Assembly: GCF_964204645.1 (NCBI RefSeq)
Contig: NC_134025.1
Location: 18,628,001 to 18,692,000, forward strand
From: Tubulanus polymorphus
Lineage: Eukaryota; Nemertea; Palaeonemertea; Tubulaniformes; Tubulanidae
DNA: 64,000 nucleotides
Direction of reading: 5' to 3'
Every line of letters begins with the position of its first letter. The first letter of the stretch is position 1. The translations under genes were made by a program, and so were the position numbers. This document shows positions 46,836 through 58,318 of the stretch, piece after piece. The notes beneath the pieces were generated by a model, which saw nothing but the letters and a program-made list of their open reading frames with translations, ran no database searches and was not told where the DNA came from.

Positions 46836-47378
46836 ATCCATTGTGACAAAGTATTGATTGACCTATTTAGTTCATCGACCATGTACCGAACACTATTATT
46901 GTGCCCCAGCATTTGGGCTCATTCTACTTGAACCCCAACATTCAATATGTCCACCAGATTCTGGTGATGATAAAGTCATTTTAATTTTTCTGCCAACTTC
47001 CATTTCTTCTTTCATATTCATCTGACATTAAACATCATTAAGTATGCGTCCCCTTATTGAAATTAGGTTAACTATCTCAATATATCGATGTAACTAGGAA
47101 GACCTTATTTAAAATGTTGTGATTTTTATGTCGACTTTTTGCGATATTGTCTCAATAAATTGCCATACGTATCACGACATTTTAGCTAAAGGAGTGATAA
47201 TTATGACGACGGTACGCGGTTATGTTGAGATACAGACGTCGACATGGGTGAAAGGCCTGATCCGTATAACGATTTATCATGATATTAACACGATATATCG
47301 ACTTAATTATGTCGATAAATCGCGATATATTAGTTTGTTCGACATAATTTCGGTTTTTTACGGGTCCCATATATACGG

Positions 47379-47789
47379 AAGCGATAAAGGGCCTCGAGAT
47401 GTCGCGTTCGCGTCACCATATTTATGTCGACATACCGCGATATATCGCGTCAAATCGACATAAATATGTCGATATATCGTGAAGTTTTGACGACATATTT
47501 CGTTCTCTCGACCACTTTCCTCGCGACAAGTCGACATATTCATGACGACTTGAAACTCAGTCGTCATATCACTGGTGTCCTCATCTTACATTTAGACGTG
47601 TCTTCAAATGACGGCTTGTCCCGTGGAAAATGGGCAAAAAAGCGAAATTTGTCGTGAAAACGTCACGATATGTCGACATATTTATGTCGACATATTCATG
47701 TCGACTTGACGCGATATATCGCAATATGTCGACATAAATATAGCGATTTGTCGAGTTGGAACGCGACTACTCGAGGCCCTTTATCGCTT
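47379..47789. mobile_element. TIR element rich in TCGACATA palindromes
   Basis: AAGCGATAAAGGGCCTCGAG (47379-47398) is the exact reverse complement of 47770-47789. A further inverted ACGGAAGC lies just outside. The interior contains many copies of ATGTCGACATA, TATATCGCGATA and variants. The same motif also appears at lower density from 47100 onward, so the true element may be larger. Confidence 0.7.
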
Positions 47790-47951
47790 TTGACATATAA
47801 GCTTCCGTACATCTTAAGATAAAGAAATATGTGATCTTTCAGTAAGTAGGATCACTTGAATGATCGCTTTAATATCACTTTAAAAAAAAAAGAATCTGCC
47901 AAAATGACCTTAATATTCGACACTATATCAGATTAATCGACTTCAAAATTG

Positions 47952-48092
47952 GCGACAAAACCAAAAAAATGAATTGTCGCGGGCGATAAAACCAAAATAA
48001 TGAATTGTCGCGGGCGATAAAACCGAAATAATCAATTGTCGCTGGCGATAAAACCAAAATATTGAATTGTCGCGGGCGACAAAACCAAACTA
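47952..48092 (+). repeat. 31-bp hairpin satellite, array 6
   Basis: Four to five units directly before the family A copy; the array continues after that copy at 49376. Confidence 0.93.
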
Positions 48093-49374
48093 GGGGTCCA
48101 GGGACACCATGCCCACTTGGGAAATGGTTTCAAATGCTCAACAATCTAACAATTTCAATATTCAACGCCCCCTGGTGACCATTTACAAAAACCAACGACC
48201 TTGAAACTCACCAAAATCATAGAACATGTCAGCAGCTACGATTTTGTAATTGATTGTGATAACAAAATATGACTCGTTACCAATTTAATATGGAAATACT
48301 AAGTCATTCTACTATTCAACGCCCCCTGGTGACCATATTCAAAACCCAATGACCTCGAAACTCACCACAATCATAGAACATGTCATGAACTACAACTTTG
48401 CAATTGATCATGGTAACAAAATATGCCTAGGTACCAATATAATAAGGAAATACTAAGTTATTCTACTATTCAACGCCCCCTGGTGACCATATAGAAAAAC
48501 TAATATCCTTAAAACTCACAACAATCATAGATGATGTCATGAGCTACAACTTTCCAATTGATTGTGGTTACAAAATATGCATAGGTACGAATATAATAAA
48601 GAAATGCTAAGATATTGTATTATTCAACGCCCCCTGGTGGCCATATACGAAATCCAATTACCTTGAAACTCACCACAATCATAGAACACGTTATGAGCTA
48701 CAACTTTCTAATTGATTGTGGTAGCAAAATACGCTTAGGTATCAATATAATGTGGAAAAACTTTTTCCCACTTACGAATGAGTACTGGTGACACCAAGAT
48801 GGCCGCCAATTGCGTCATAATTGGCTGATGAAAAATACCTGTCTGAGGTATAAAACATCCCTTTCCAAAGAATACCCATCACAAATTGCAATGAGAAATG
48901 GTAAACCAGTAGGAAGCTACAGGACTCAGAATTCGGGCAAAAATTAACATTTTTGGGCACTAAAAAGGTCATAGGACGGCCATCTTGAGTACGACCGACC
49001 CAATTTTTGTTTCGTTGATGGGCCCTGGGGGGATTCATATATATCGAAAGATCAAGGTAATTGATCGAAGCGTCTTCAAAATTTCCCTCAAAAAGTTCAA
49101 AAATGTGTAAAAAGTGCTGATTTTGGCGAACAACAATGGCTGCCAGTCAGCCATCTTGATTCTGACAGGGCCAGTTTTTGGGCTGAAGATGTGTCTAGGG
49201 TAGATACACGTGTAACCCAAATATCAAGACGTTACCTTGAAGCGTCTTCAAAACTTCCCAAAATAACTGGATTCCGTCTACGGACGGACGCTACTAACGG
49301 ACGAACGGACGGACGACGACGGACGAAAAGTGAACGCAATAGCCCGCTGGGACTAAAGTCCCAAGTGGCCTAAA
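48093..49374 (+). mobile_element. Family A element, copy 4, inside the satellite
   Basis: Four tandem units, a conserved body, an expanded GGAC/ACGG run (49282-49325), and the hairpin. The end is mutated to AAGTGGCCTAAAA. Confidence 0.85.
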
Positions 49375-49375
49375 A

Positions 49376-49935
49376 AATGAATTGTCGCAGGCGATAAAAC
49401 CAAAATCTTAAATTGTCACGGGCGACAAAACCAAAATATTGAATTGTCGCGGGCGACAAAACCAGACTAATGAATTGTCGCGGGCAATAAAACCAAAATA
49501 ATGAATTGTCGCGGGCGATAAAACCAAAATAATGAATTGTCGTTGGCGATAAAACCAAAATATTGAATTGTCGTGGGCGACAAAACCAAAAAAATGAATT
49601 GTTGCGGGCGATAAAACCAAAATATTGAATTGTCGTGTGTGACAAAACCAAAATAATGAATTGTCGCGGGCGATAAAACCAAAATAATGAATTGTCGCGG
49701 ATGACAAAACCAAAATAATGAATTGTTGCGGGCGATAAAACCAAAATAATGAATTGTCGCGGGTGACAAAACCAAAATAATGAATTGTCGCGGGCGATAA
49801 AACCAAAATAATGAATTGTCGCGGGTGACAAAACCAAATTAATGAATTGTCGCGGGCGATAAAACCAAAATAATGAATTCTCGCGGGCGAAAAAACCAAA
49901 ATAATGAATTGTCGCGGGCGACAAAACCAAAATAA
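49376..49935 (+). repeat. 31-bp hairpin satellite, array 7
   Basis: About 18 units with alternating ..GCGACAAAACC and ..GCGATAAAACC forms. It closes with the same tail as arrays 4 and 5 (ATTGTTTTGTCGCGTTATTTTAG-like, to about 50035). Minus-strand ORFs of 102-186 codons are artefacts. Confidence 0.95.
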
Positions 49936-50043
49936 TTGTTTTGTCGCGTTATTTTAGTTTTGTCGTTTCGTCATAATGTCGCCCTCATTTGCATATTCGT
50001 GTTTTTTTACGCATGGCCCTTATCAGCCACCATACTAAAGCCA

Positions 50044-50525
50044 AAAGGTCGCGTAAAACTCGATAAACACCAAGCGACACAGCGAACGATCTCCTTTCCC
50101 CCACAGCGAACGCTTAACCTAGTAGAGGCTACTAGCCTATGTAGGCCTATGTATACGCGTAGGCCTAACATCCGGACAGATTGGTCGTAGGCCTATTGAA
50201 CAACAACCCACCTAAATATCGTAAATTTTGTTTTGAAGTTCAATCCGTTGAGTCCGTTAATAAACGCAACAATTATACTGTGTTTGTTTGAGACAGTAAA
50301 GCTCAGTATCGGTACGCCTAAAGCCGCGTCAAACTTGATAAACACTTCAAGCGACACAGCGAATGATCCCCTTTCCCCCACAGCGAACGCTTACTCCGAA
50401 TGTCAAGTGTGAGTCCAGCATACGGAAAGGATTGTGTTATATACTTGTATTAAGTAAATTAAGTAAATACCTTGCATTTGACAATGATCGGTATGTACTG
50501 TAAGAAATATAGAGTATTGATCGTA
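50044..50525 (+). repeat. Family Z module D, copies 3 (partial) and 4
   Basis: A partial module D at 50044-50118 is followed by an 85-bp GGCCTA-rich piece (50115-50200, repeated at 53172-53262). A full module D follows at 50289-50525 and runs without interruption into module C. This is the empty site for the 2.2-kb TIR element at 15557. Confidence 0.75.
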
Positions 50526-51275
50526 TTGATATAGAGGTTGAAGCCTGCGGCCGAATAAAGTAATATATTCTTTTATTTTGATACCTCGTCGACATAACTT
50601 TTTTTTCTCCGCCATATCACTTCGGCGTGTTTCGTTTAGGCCTACGACTCCCCGGTACACTTATGATTTATCTTAGTAAATAAACGGTTAATTTGATAAA
50701 GAAAAATAGGTATTGCTAAAATAACTGCTTGACGCCCGCAGCCAAATCACTGGTAGTAATAAATTAATTTGTACTCTGATTTGATTCTCATGATGAGGTG
50801 AAACTCGCAGCGGATCCCCGGAACGACGACGTAGTTACACACGTCGATTCGTCGATGTTTACGGTTTGACAGTGCTTTTAAAATCTAAAGTAGTAAATTT
50901 CCTGTATATCGGTAATACGATTTGATGAGGAAAATGGGCTATTATTAAAATTAGTTTTTAAAAACCGCGACAGAATGTGCAATCTTTGGGTAATAAGTTT
51001 GTTAATTTATGCTTGAATTGATAATTGATGTGACAAGAAACGTGCGGTAGATTTCTGAAAGAGGACTTAGAAAAAGATGTCGGCTCTTTGAATGGGGCTC
51101 AATTTTCGATTTTACTGCCCGACAGTGCTTTTGTAACGATGATTCTTTAAAATACGCACGGAGTATTTGTAGATCGAAGTGAGCTGAATGATATCAGACG
51201 GATTGTATCGACAACAGCGGCAAGGTAACAAAGCCTTTGTTCTTTTAGTAAAAATAGTGTGGAAGAAAATAATAA
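50526..51275 (+). repeat. Family Z module C, copy 2
   Basis: Collinear with 17750-18466. It ends in (AAT)n, where a new family Z start (51281) takes the place of the terminal hairpins. Confidence 0.8.
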
Positions 51276-51280
51276 TAAAT

Positions 51281-51632
51281 ATAGCTGCAAAGCAGCGATA
51301 ACGGGTTTTCTGCACAGTCTTAGAATCCTGTTCAACAGTTCGACAAAGCATTTGATAGGCACAACAAAAGCCATTACTAAACCGGCTATTAGGAAACAGA
51401 ATCAATGATAGGTCGCCCAAATGGCTCAGCAGTTATCTCTGAACGAAAACTTGTAGCCGAAATCAACGGAACGCCTCATCTCAAGTCGGTCTAACTAGTA
51501 CAGTATCCTAAGTCGTCTTCTGTTTAATGTCCTGACAAATGACATACACAGTAATCCAAAAAATACCAGACCGAGTAAATTTCCAAAACGAACTTAACAC
51601 GCTGTTCAACCAAAAAACTTAATGTTCCGACA
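51281..51632 (+). pseudogene. RT remnant of family Z, copy 4
   Basis: TATAGCTGCAAAGCAGCGAT start, then the same decayed RT as at 5618, ending in the leader AACTTAATGTTCCGACA. Confidence 0.65.
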
Positions 51633-52135
51633 AGAAACTCTTGTTCGAGTGTAAACAATTCAGTTTGGTCCAACAATACGCTTTTTGTTTGAACGAAAAA
51701 TCTCTTCATTCTGACAAAAAAATGTGTTCGAATGAAAAGCTGTTATTGTTGAAATGAAAAGCTTTTTGTCCTGGCAAAAAAATTTGGTTGAGCGAAAAAA
51801 ATTTTTTCGAACGGATGTTTGAATGAAAACAATTCTGTTCGATTGAACGAAATACTCAATACTTTTGGTTCGGAGAAAACACTTTTTACAATATACTTGC
51901 TCGAACGAAAAACTTAATGTTCTGAAAGAAAATTCTGTTCAAATTAAAAGGATTCTGTTCGATCGGACGATTGTTCGAACGAAAAACCTTTCGTTTGGAC
52001 AAAAAAAGTTTGTTCAACTTTGTTCTAACAATTTTTTCAAATTGGTTCAATCGAAAAGAATATTATTGGTTGGAACCAAATAAATTTTGTTCTGACGAAA
52101 GAATTTTCAAGCGAAAGGTCTTTTGAACGAAAAAA
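51633..52135 (+). repeat. Degenerate minisatellite with GTTCGAACGAAAAA core
   Basis: Imperfect repeats of roughly 25-40 bp built from CTGTTCGA-, ACGAAAAACTTT- and TTTGTTC-type pieces. It takes the position that the 31-bp satellite occupies in other family Z copies. Confidence 0.65.
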
Positions 52136-52175
52136 AAAAGATATTTCTGGGGCTCCGCAGTAACTTAAAACCGGA

Positions 52176-52479
52176 CGTAGGTCGGCCTTGTGACGCGATG
52201 CGATCCTCGTGTTGCATCGCAAGTTTCGGTGCTAGTCGGTTGTGATACGATTGTGTACGACTAGTTTCTGCCACTCGCAAAAGCACGTAGGTTGGTTGTG
52301 ACAGTCGTGTCGCGTCGCAGAAAGTAGAACACATGCGACTCCTTGTGACTGGCGTTGCTGAAAGTCGCAACCCGTCGCAAGGGAGCATAGGTCGATGAGT
52401 CATTGCGATACAATCGTCGCTGGTGGTCGCAGTGATTGGTGTCGCAGTGAGTCACAAGCCGTCGCAAGGCCGACCTACG
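52176..52479. mobile_element. 304-bp MITE-like element with 15-bp TIRs and TCGCA motifs
   Basis: CGTAGGTCGGCCTTG (52176-52190) is the exact reverse complement of 52465-52479. The interior carries many GTCGCA/TGCGAC pieces in both orientations, so most of it can fold back. No ORF. Confidence 0.75.
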
Positions 52480-53171
52480 CCCTGCAAAACTCTTTTGCTG
52501 GGGATATATTTTTTCATTATCCATTCAATCTGGGGGAATTAATTTTTTCTTCACATTTCAATGTAAAGGTCGATACATTTCCAGTGTAGAGACCCTCCTA
52601 AAACCAATATCTGTTATGAAGCTAATAGGTATCTCTACCAGAAAATGTTAGTTATAAAAAGTTTGGACCTACGGGTGCAAGGTAGGACCCCCCAAAACCT
52701 GAGGTCAAGTTGAGGTCACGCAACCAAAAAAGTCGCCGACAACCAGTACATACTGCCTGTGTGTGTAGAGTATATACAATCGCTTGTGAGCTCTCTATAG
52801 AGCATGCTGACTCAGTGTCAGCAGCCAGGCTCGACTAGTTTGCCATCTATCGGGGGTAATAGGAACCGTCACTTGAGGCGTGACCACGACCTAGTCTCTT
52901 TGTTTAAGCTGTCACGTGAGGCGTGACGACGCCAACTGAAGAGTTTTTTAAGTCATTAGGAATTAATGAAATACCAGTTTCATTTATGATGAAAAAACTC
53001 TGGCTTATAAAGTCTGGCTTATAAAGCTGTCTCCTCAAACGAAATTTTCAAAAAAATCTTCATTTTTGGCAATAAAATTGATAATTGTGATTGATCATTG
53101 CAAGTCACAACCAGTTAATCACTAATTAACACGCATTTTAATAAATCTGATTCCTTCTTTACAGTGAACTT
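52480..53171. other. Gene-less stretch in the Z composite
   Basis: Nothing coding. A short GAGGCGTGAC motif occurs twice (52875, 52919). Confidence 0.35.
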
Positions 53172-53860
53172 AGCTTTAACCTAGTAGAGGCTACTAGCCT
53201 ATGTAGGCCTATGTATACGCGTAAGCCTAACATCCGGACAGATTGGTCGTAGGCCTATTGATTAATTTGGTAAAGAAAAATAGGTATTGTTAAACTAACT
53301 CCTTGAAACCCGCAGCCAAATCACTCATAGTAACAAATTAATTTGTACTTGATTTGATTCTCATGATGAGGAGAAACTTGCAGCTGATCCCCGGAACGAC
53401 GATGTAGTGACACACGTCGATTCGTCGATGTTTACGGATCGACAGTGCTTTTAAAATCTAAAGTAGTAAATTTCCAGTGTATCGGTAATATGATTTGATG
53501 AGGAAAATGGGCTATTGTTAAAATTACTGTTTGAAGACCGCGGCTGATTGTTAAGTCTGAATGTGAATCTGAAGGCAATAAATTAGTTCATTTATACTTG
53601 AATTGACAATCGAAGTGACAATTGGCCTGCAGGTTGATTTCGGGATGACGACTCGAAAAACATGTCGCCCCATTGAATGGGGCTAAATTTTCGATGTTTA
53701 CGGCCCGACAGTGCTTTTGTAACAATGATTCGTGAAAAAACACGCGAAGTATTTGCAGATCTCAGTGAGCTGAACGATATCATACGGATTGTATCGACAA
53801 CAGCGGCAAGGTAACAAAGCCTTAGTTCTTATAGTGAAAATAGTGTGACATAAAATAATA
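53172..53860 (+). repeat. Family Z 85-bp piece and module C, copy 3
   Basis: It starts with the GGCCTA-rich 85-bp piece seen at 50115, then module C from the GGTAAAGAAAAATAGG point onward. Confidence 0.75.
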
Positions 53861-53867
53861 ATAAGAA

Positions 53868-53969
53868 GAAACACGCGAATCCCAATAGGGTTTTCTGTGA
53901 TGTAACAGAAAACCCTAATTATCACGCGGGTATCAATAGGGTTTTCTGTGAAATAACAGAAAACCCTAA
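53868..53969 (+). repeat. Family Z terminal hairpins (two units)
   Basis: Two CACGCG..AATAGGG units with perfect 12-bp stems (loops GATGTA and GAAATA), the last ending CCCTAA at the boundary with family E. Confidence 0.85.
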
Positions 53970-54720
53970 TAAAATTCATATGATGTCACATATCAGAGGG
54001 TGGCTGAATATTGAGTCTCAGGAACGAAACCTCTTCCGATGTAAGGCCGCGTAGGCTAAAACAATGGAGCATAGTATTAGATCATTTTAAATCCTGGAAT
54101 TTACCACTACAATATTCAGACCTCGACCTATACCTATAGTTTGCTGCTTAGTATTTTCAGGTCACAAGAAATAACAATTTATTACAAATTCTATCAAACA
54201 GAAAACACAGCGCTCATCTTCTGCTACAACGATTATTCACCCTGTTATCATACCAAACGTGCACGCGTCAAGCAGCGTTACAGCATCACCATATAGTAGT
54301 CTGTATGAGTGTGTGTTTGTGTGTGCAACAGTCTAATGTTTAGCACTCCCGCGCACGTGGAGGCCTTGTGTAGTGAACGTTTGCTTCACTTCAATCTCAA
54401 TCAACACAATCACCAGGTATTAAAATGAAACAATACCTAGGGCGAAATAATCATATTTTCACCAGCAATGAACATCTAAAATTTGCACATATACAGCACC
54501 TAGTCCAATGAAATGTTCGCCATTAATGGCTTTCCCATGATCATTTTAGTAGCGCCAGAATTCCCTGTATATCCCAAAAAACCCCAATCGAGGTCATTGC
54601 AATTTTATACGCAGGAGCTAAGAATTTTCCTGCCAAAAATAGTTTTTCGTCGAAATTAAACAAAGTTGACCATGTCATCGACGGAGGTTCATCATGTCTT
54701 CAATCGCATCGATTATACGA
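53970..54720 (+). repeat. Family E, split copy, right part
   Basis: Matches 10810-11565 of the intact copy through to CGCATCGATTATACG. Here, unlike at 11565, the protease frame continues into the Gypsy element. Confidence 0.85.
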
Positions 54721-55018
54721 TGAAATCACTCCTCTTGACGATGTTTTGGAGGTTAAAACTGTTGCCGGAGATGTGTTGCCTTATGTGGGTTGTGGTCAGA
54801 TGGAATTTAAGTTGGATGAAGAGGTTGTTCCAATGTTTTGTCTCGTTGCCGCTGATACTGATTATCACCGGAAGGTACCAGTTGTAGTTGGCATGAATGT
54901 GCTCTCTCAGATTGGAAATGACACAAGAGATGCTGCTGTTAGGAAGGTCAAGGTGTTACTGCGGCGCCGGAAGTCCGATAGAGACAGCGGGAATATATTA
55001 TGTGAGGGCTACTCGTGA
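54665..55018 (+). pseudogene. Gypsy 2 aspartic protease
   Basis: Reading across the family E border gives an active-site-like IDGGSS (DTG/DSG changed to DGG), then TVAGDVLPYVGCGQMEF and VVVGMNVLSQIG. The normal first Gly-triad residue is altered, so activity is unlikely. Confidence 0.7.
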
Positions 55019-55405
55019 AGTGGTCATTCCGCCGCAGCGTAGATGACGATATGCGGAATACGTCGTTCATCGGGGAATGACAAAGGGCAACAGGTCATTA
55101 CGTCAGATGTCGGAAGTACGTTACCTGGAGAGGTGAATCTTTTACCGACATTTATGCGCGATCGATGCAGTGTAGTAGGGTGAGCGTAATTGTTCGAAAC
55201 ACTGGGCAGGAACCCGTCATTGTCAAGTCACGTCGGTTATTTGTTCGTTGCAGTAGTGTTCTTCTGTTTATCCATGTATTCAGTCCATAGGTGCAGACAC
55301 GTCTGATTCTGACATGAACAATGACGAGCTTTTGAAGTTATTCAATTTCGAAGAGTCTACTCTTACTCCAACGGGGCTTCAGAAGTTAAAGAATTTGTTG
55401 GTGAA

Positions 55406-55981
55406 GTGGGGGAAGTATTCGCCATCGGTGACCTAGATGTGGGAAGAACTACCCTTCTGGAACACGAGATTAATCTAAAGGATAACACTCCGTTTTCTGA
55501 ATGCTATCGCACGATTCCTCCGTCTATGATTGGAGAGGTTCGTGATCATTTAAGTCTATGTTGGAAGCCGGTGCTATCCGACACTCTAACAAGTCCGTTC
55601 GCATCTCCAGTGGTGTTGGTAAGGAAACGGAACGGAGAGTTAAGATTCTGTATTGATTACAGAACTCTCAACGCCCGAACGATTAGGGATCAGTTTCCGT
55701 TGCCTAGGGTAGATGATCTTCTTTCACGAATGTCTGGCGCAAAGTATTTTACCTGTTTAGATCTCAAGTCCGGTTACTGGCAGGTTCCTGTGAATGATGA
55801 GGATATATGTAAAACTGCGTTTCATGTTGGACCGGGCTATGGTTTCTATGAATTTAATGTTATGCCGTTCGGTTTAACTAATGCTCCAGCCACTCTTAAA
55901 AGACTGGTGGAAACTTGTCTTTCTGATTTATGTTTAAGAGACGTACTTGCATATATCAACGTTTGTTTGAAGGTGGTCTGA
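55406..55981 (+). pseudogene. Gypsy 2 reverse transcriptase, catalytic site deleted
   Basis: Recognisable: FASPVVLVRKRNGELRFCID, then CLDLKSGYWQVPV with the first catalytic Asp, and FGLTNAPATLKRLVE. The expected Y-L-D-D is missing: after DVLAYI the sequence jumps to thumb-region codons (RLFEGGLKFKPL in another frame). So about 35 codons, including both catalytic Asp, are lost. Confidence 0.85.
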
Positions 55982-56027
55982 AGTTTAAACCTCTAAATGT
56001 GGTTTTGGTTTATCGAGGGTAGTATCC

Positions 56028-56520
56028 TTGGGTCATAATGTGTCTGCTGCTGGGTTGGAACCCGATCCAGCTAAGGTCGAAGCAATTAGGAAATGGCTGG
56101 TTACGGAAACAATAGCCGATGTCAGGAATTTCCTTGGATTTAGCAGATACTATCGAAAATCTATCAAAGGGTACGCTGGGATAGCTAAACCATTGACGGA
56201 TTTACTCGTAGGATATACTGAAAAAGGTCGAAAGAAAGAACCTGTTGAATGGAACAAGGAACTACAGAAGGCTTTTGATGGCATTCGCGAGTGTTTAATG
56301 TCGCCACCTGTTCTTTAGTTCGTCAATTACTCTAAACCATTCGAGCTACATACCGACGCGTCTCGAATTGGGCTTGAGGCAGTACTCTATCAAACGGGTG
56401 ACAATGGCAAGTTATGCCAATCGGTCGTTAAATCAAGCTGAGAAGAATTATGAAATCCATAAATTGGAGTTTCTTGCGCTAAAGTGGGCGTTAGAGAAGT
56501 ATCAGGATTTTAACTTTATG
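56028..56520 (+). pseudogene. Gypsy 2 RT connection and RNase H, left part
   Basis: DVRNFLGFSRYYRKSIKGYA and AKPLTDLL are the RT connection. After TAG at 56317 come HTDASRIGLEAVLYQ (RNase H first Asp) and, after a frame change, KLEFLALKWALEKYQ. A MITE then breaks the domain. Confidence 0.8.
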
Positions 56521-56521
56521 A

Positions 56522-57107
56522 TTACTGTAAAAACCGGCGCATAAGTCTACACGGCGTATAAGTCGAGGTAGATTTTTAGACCTACATTTCATGATTTTAA
56601 CATATATCCGGCTTATAAGTCGAGTCCCTTCTCTTAGAAGAATAATTATTTGTATCATTAGATTGAATTTGTTTTGATAACGATGTGCGCCTTCACCCAC
56701 GGCGCCGCGCGTCAGCCTGATTGCTGCTGTGTGTTAATCAATACACTGTTACACACACACTCAAGTATAATACACTACCATAAAGTGATACAGTAGTGTG
56801 AGTCACACGCTATATATAGCCTAATGTATTAAGCGCTGCTATGAGCGCGCATATATGAATACATCGTTTTACATGAAACTGTGTCAAAATGAAAGAAGTT
56901 TTTTTCATTAAATAACTTTATTTATCATGAATAATTATTCAAACTGTTATAGCAGTGAGATGATCTATTTTGTCTGGTAGAATCAATATTTCTAGTGGCC
57001 TGAAAATACTTAGTAGAAAACTGTACTCGGCGTATAAGTCGAGGTCAATAATTTAGTGGTAAAATCAAGGATTAAAAACTCAACTTAGACGCCGGTTTTT
57101 ACAGTAA
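56522..57107. mobile_element. Mariner-type MITE in Gypsy 2 RNase H
   Basis: TTACTGTAAAAACCGGCG (56522-56539) is the exact reverse complement of 57090-57107. The outer TA pairs (56523-56524, 57105-57106) are the expected Tc1/mariner TA duplication. The subterminal motif GGCGTATAAGTCGAGG occurs at both ends and GCTTATAAGTCGAG near 56610. No transposase. RNase H sequence resumes directly after. Confidence 0.88.
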
Positions 57108-57108
57108 G

Positions 57109-57543
57109 GTGTTAGACGAAACAGATAACAATCCTCATAGTTACATGCTCAAGTCTGTGAAACTGGATGCTACGTCTCACAGATGGTTGCAGGCAATCTC
57201 GACGTACGACATAGAGATAATGTATCAAAGCGGGAAGGAAATGATAGACCCCGATGTATTATCTAGAACCGCATGTAATTTTTTGTCGTGTAACGTTGTA
57301 GCTGCTGTTTGTGATGCTATATATGACGTTGAGGACGATACGTTCGATGATTTAGTTTTGATAGATCCGAGTCGGTTGATTGAACTTCAGGAATCTGATC
57401 CTGTGTTAAAACGGTTAAAGATACATTTGCAGGGAGGTCGGAAGTTTCATTTGGATGGACCTGGTGAGATGAAATTCCGAAGACAGATACCGAAGTTGTT
57501 GTTAAAGGATGGTGTGATATATCGACGGATCGTGGTGTCGTAA
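57109..57543 (+). pseudogene. Gypsy 2 RNase H end and pre-integrase linker
   Basis: DETDNNPHSYMLKSVKLDAT and SHRWLQAISTYDIEI are typical RNase H C-terminal motifs, then GKEMIDPDVLSR and a linker. Stop at 57541. Confidence 0.8.
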
Positions 57544-57549
57544 AGGATC

Positions 57550-58318
57550 ATGTTTTCTTGCCTGAGTCGGAATTGGAAGAAGTGTAGCATTCGTTGCATG
57601 ACCAGATGGGCCATCAGGGTAGAGATAAAACGTTGTCTTTGGTTAAAACAAGGTTTTATTGGCCTAGAATTAGAAATGATATTGAGACACATCTTAAAAC
57701 CTGTAAACGCTGTGTTTTGCACAAGGCGTTGACTCCAACTCAGATTGCTCCGCTTGTTAACGTTGAAACGTCGTATCCATTTGAGCTTTTATGTGTAGAT
57801 TTTCTGACCTTGGAGAAGTCGCGTGGGTATGAAAATATCTAAGTCATCACGGATCATTTTACGAAGTATTCATTGGTAGTGCCAACGCGTAATCAGACTG
57901 CTAAGACTACTGCGCGCGTTTTGTTTGATCACGGGATATCGAGGTTTGGTGTGCCAGCTCGTCTTCATTCAGACCAAGGTCGTAACTTTGAGTCGTGTAT
58001 TATTAAGGAGTTATGTAAATTATTCAATATGGATAAGTCGCAAACCACACCTTATCATCCAGAAGGGAACGCTGTCGTGGAGAGGTTTTACCGGAGTCTG
58101 TTAAGATTTCTAGGGTCTTTGGCTGAGGATAAAAAGGGTAGCTGGTCGGAGTATATCAACTCGTTAGTTTATTTGTGTAACTGCACACCACACGAAACTA
58201 CTGGCTATGAACCACATTACTTGTTATTTGAACGGCATCCTAGATTGCCGGTAGATGGTAAATATGGTTTCACTAAAGTTCCTAGTGAAAGTTTTGACTC
58301 AGTATTCTCGTAGGCTGC
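57550..58318 (+). pseudogene. Gypsy 2 integrase core
   Basis: H2C2 zinc region (HDQMGHQGRDKT, CKRC) then the catalytic triad LCVDFL, HSDQGRNF and VVERFYRS. All three acidic residues are intact; the frame is broken by TAG before the H2C2, TAA at 57840 and TAG near 58311. Confidence 0.85.

Larger units (their letters stand above)
46521..53969 (+). mobile_element. Family Z composite insertion (7.4 kb) in family E
   Basis: Begins TATAGCTGCAAAGCAGCGAT and ends ACAGAAAACCCTAA. Flanks resume family E without any visible target duplication. Order inside: RT remnant, TIR element (47379), satellite, family A, satellite, tail, module D (twice), module C. Then comes a second Z start at 51281 with RT remnant, minisatellite, TIR element (52176), module C and terminal hairpins. 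It is probably two family Z copies, the second inserted in the (AAT)n end of the first. No helicase/Rep or other intact gene. Confidence 0.65.
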
